Shown here piece after piece: positions 4,861 through 5,109 of a DNA stretch of 5,109 bases (positions are counted from its first letter, which is position 1; each line of letters opens with the position of its first letter). Source of the DNA: an uncultured Ruminococcus sp. (GTDB taxonomy: Bacteria > Bacillota > Clostridia > Oscillospirales > CAG-272); NCBI GenBank assembly GCA_902766115.1, contig CACXCL010000228.1, forward strand, positions 1 to 5,109, in the 5' to 3' direction. Below the pieces are notes generated by a model, which saw only the letters and a list, made by a program, of their open reading frames with translations, was not told where the DNA came from and ran no database searches. The position numbers and the translations under genes are program-made.

Positions 4861-5109
4861 ATGAAACTTGCTTACAACGAACCCGTTCTGAGAACTCACT
4901 TTACGGAGAAACCGTACCCGAAGGTCGACGACGCCGATCTGTACGTCGCCGTGGACGGCGACGACGGCGCCTCCGGCGACCTCGCGCATCCTCTTGCGAC
5001 CTTCAACAAAGCCGCGGAGCGTGTACGCGAACTGAAGAAGACGAAAACCGGCGATATCGTCGTCGCCTTCAGGGCGGGGGAGTACGGTCCCCTTTCCGTT
5101 CTGCTCACC
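4861..5109 (+). CDS. 5' fragment of a right-handed parallel beta-helix protein
   Basis: The frame is open from the ATG at 4861 to the window edge, giving 83 residues. AAAGGA (4849-4854) lies six bases upstream. After about 25 residues comes DLYVAVDGDDGASGDLAHP followed by LATFNKAAERVRELK and GDIVVAFRAGEYG. This is the classic opening of pectate-lyase-like beta-helix proteins: a strand, a D-x-D-D-G-x-x-G loop, a Pro-hAT-hxxA helix cap, then the first coils with a Gly-x-Tyr turn. Such proteins commonly act on or bind polysaccharides. No signal peptide is visible in the first 25 residues (MKLAYNEPVLRTHF...), so the protein, as started here, should be cytoplasmic. No promoter is evident in the gap after the hydrolase gene, which suggests one operon. 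The catalytic class cannot be judged from this fragment. Confidence 0.82.
   Translation, partial: MKLAYNEPVLRTHFTEKPYPKVDDADLYVAVDGDDGASGDLAHPLATFNKAAERVRELKKTKTGDIVVAFRAGEYGPLSVLLT

Noticed and set aside
4714..5108. Minus-strand open frames opposite the beta-helix gene
   Set aside because: They cross the intercistronic stem-loop or are antisense to a frame with a clear beta-helix opening and a good ribosome binding site.

Overview
The window looks like a piece of a moderately GC-rich (clearly above 50% by eye) Firmicutes chromosome, most likely an uncultured gut or rumen Clostridia. The reasons are strong AAAGGAG-type ribosome binding sites, sigma-A-like promoters with 17-bp spacers, and the C-terminal domain of the gene at 1821-2705, which I know from Firmicutes macro-domain proteins. 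The lineage is inferred from these traits, not from a marker gene. I see no rRNA, tRNA, CRISPR array, insertion sequence or phage gene.

Layout. At 1-885 (+) lies the 3' end of an acidic protein that I do not recognise with confidence; it may be SGNH/DUF4886-like. A convergent junction follows at 886-1059, with one intrinsic terminator for each strand. On the minus strand, 2705 down to 1060, sit two genes. The promoter-proximal one (1821-2705) encodes a shrunken macro-like N-terminus joined to a conserved helical, probably helix-turn-helix-like C-terminal domain. The distal one (1060-1719) encodes a compact von Willebrand factor A (VWA) protein with a complete MIDAS motif. Between them are two stem-loops and an internal -10 element, so the second gene seems partly uncoupled from the first.

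A divergent promoter region at 2706-2869 holds two back-to-back promoters and a perfect 12-bp palindrome inside the rightward promoter. To the right are a DUF1295-type (steroid 5-alpha-reductase-like) polytopic membrane protein (2870-3742), then a nucleoside-hydrolase-superfamily enzyme (3849-4793) with its own clear promoter. Last is the 5' end of a right-handed beta-helix protein (4861 to the window edge), probably co-transcribed with the hydrolase across an intercistronic stem-loop.

How the genes work together. The VWA and macro-like/HTH-like pair is the most coherent unit and the best candidate for an uncharacterised two-component module: a metal-dependent binding protein with a regulator-like partner. 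The hydrolase and beta-helix protein form a second unit that may act on glycosides or nucleosides. I find no direct evidence of a defence or mobile system. The findings below are modest and testable rather than dramatic.
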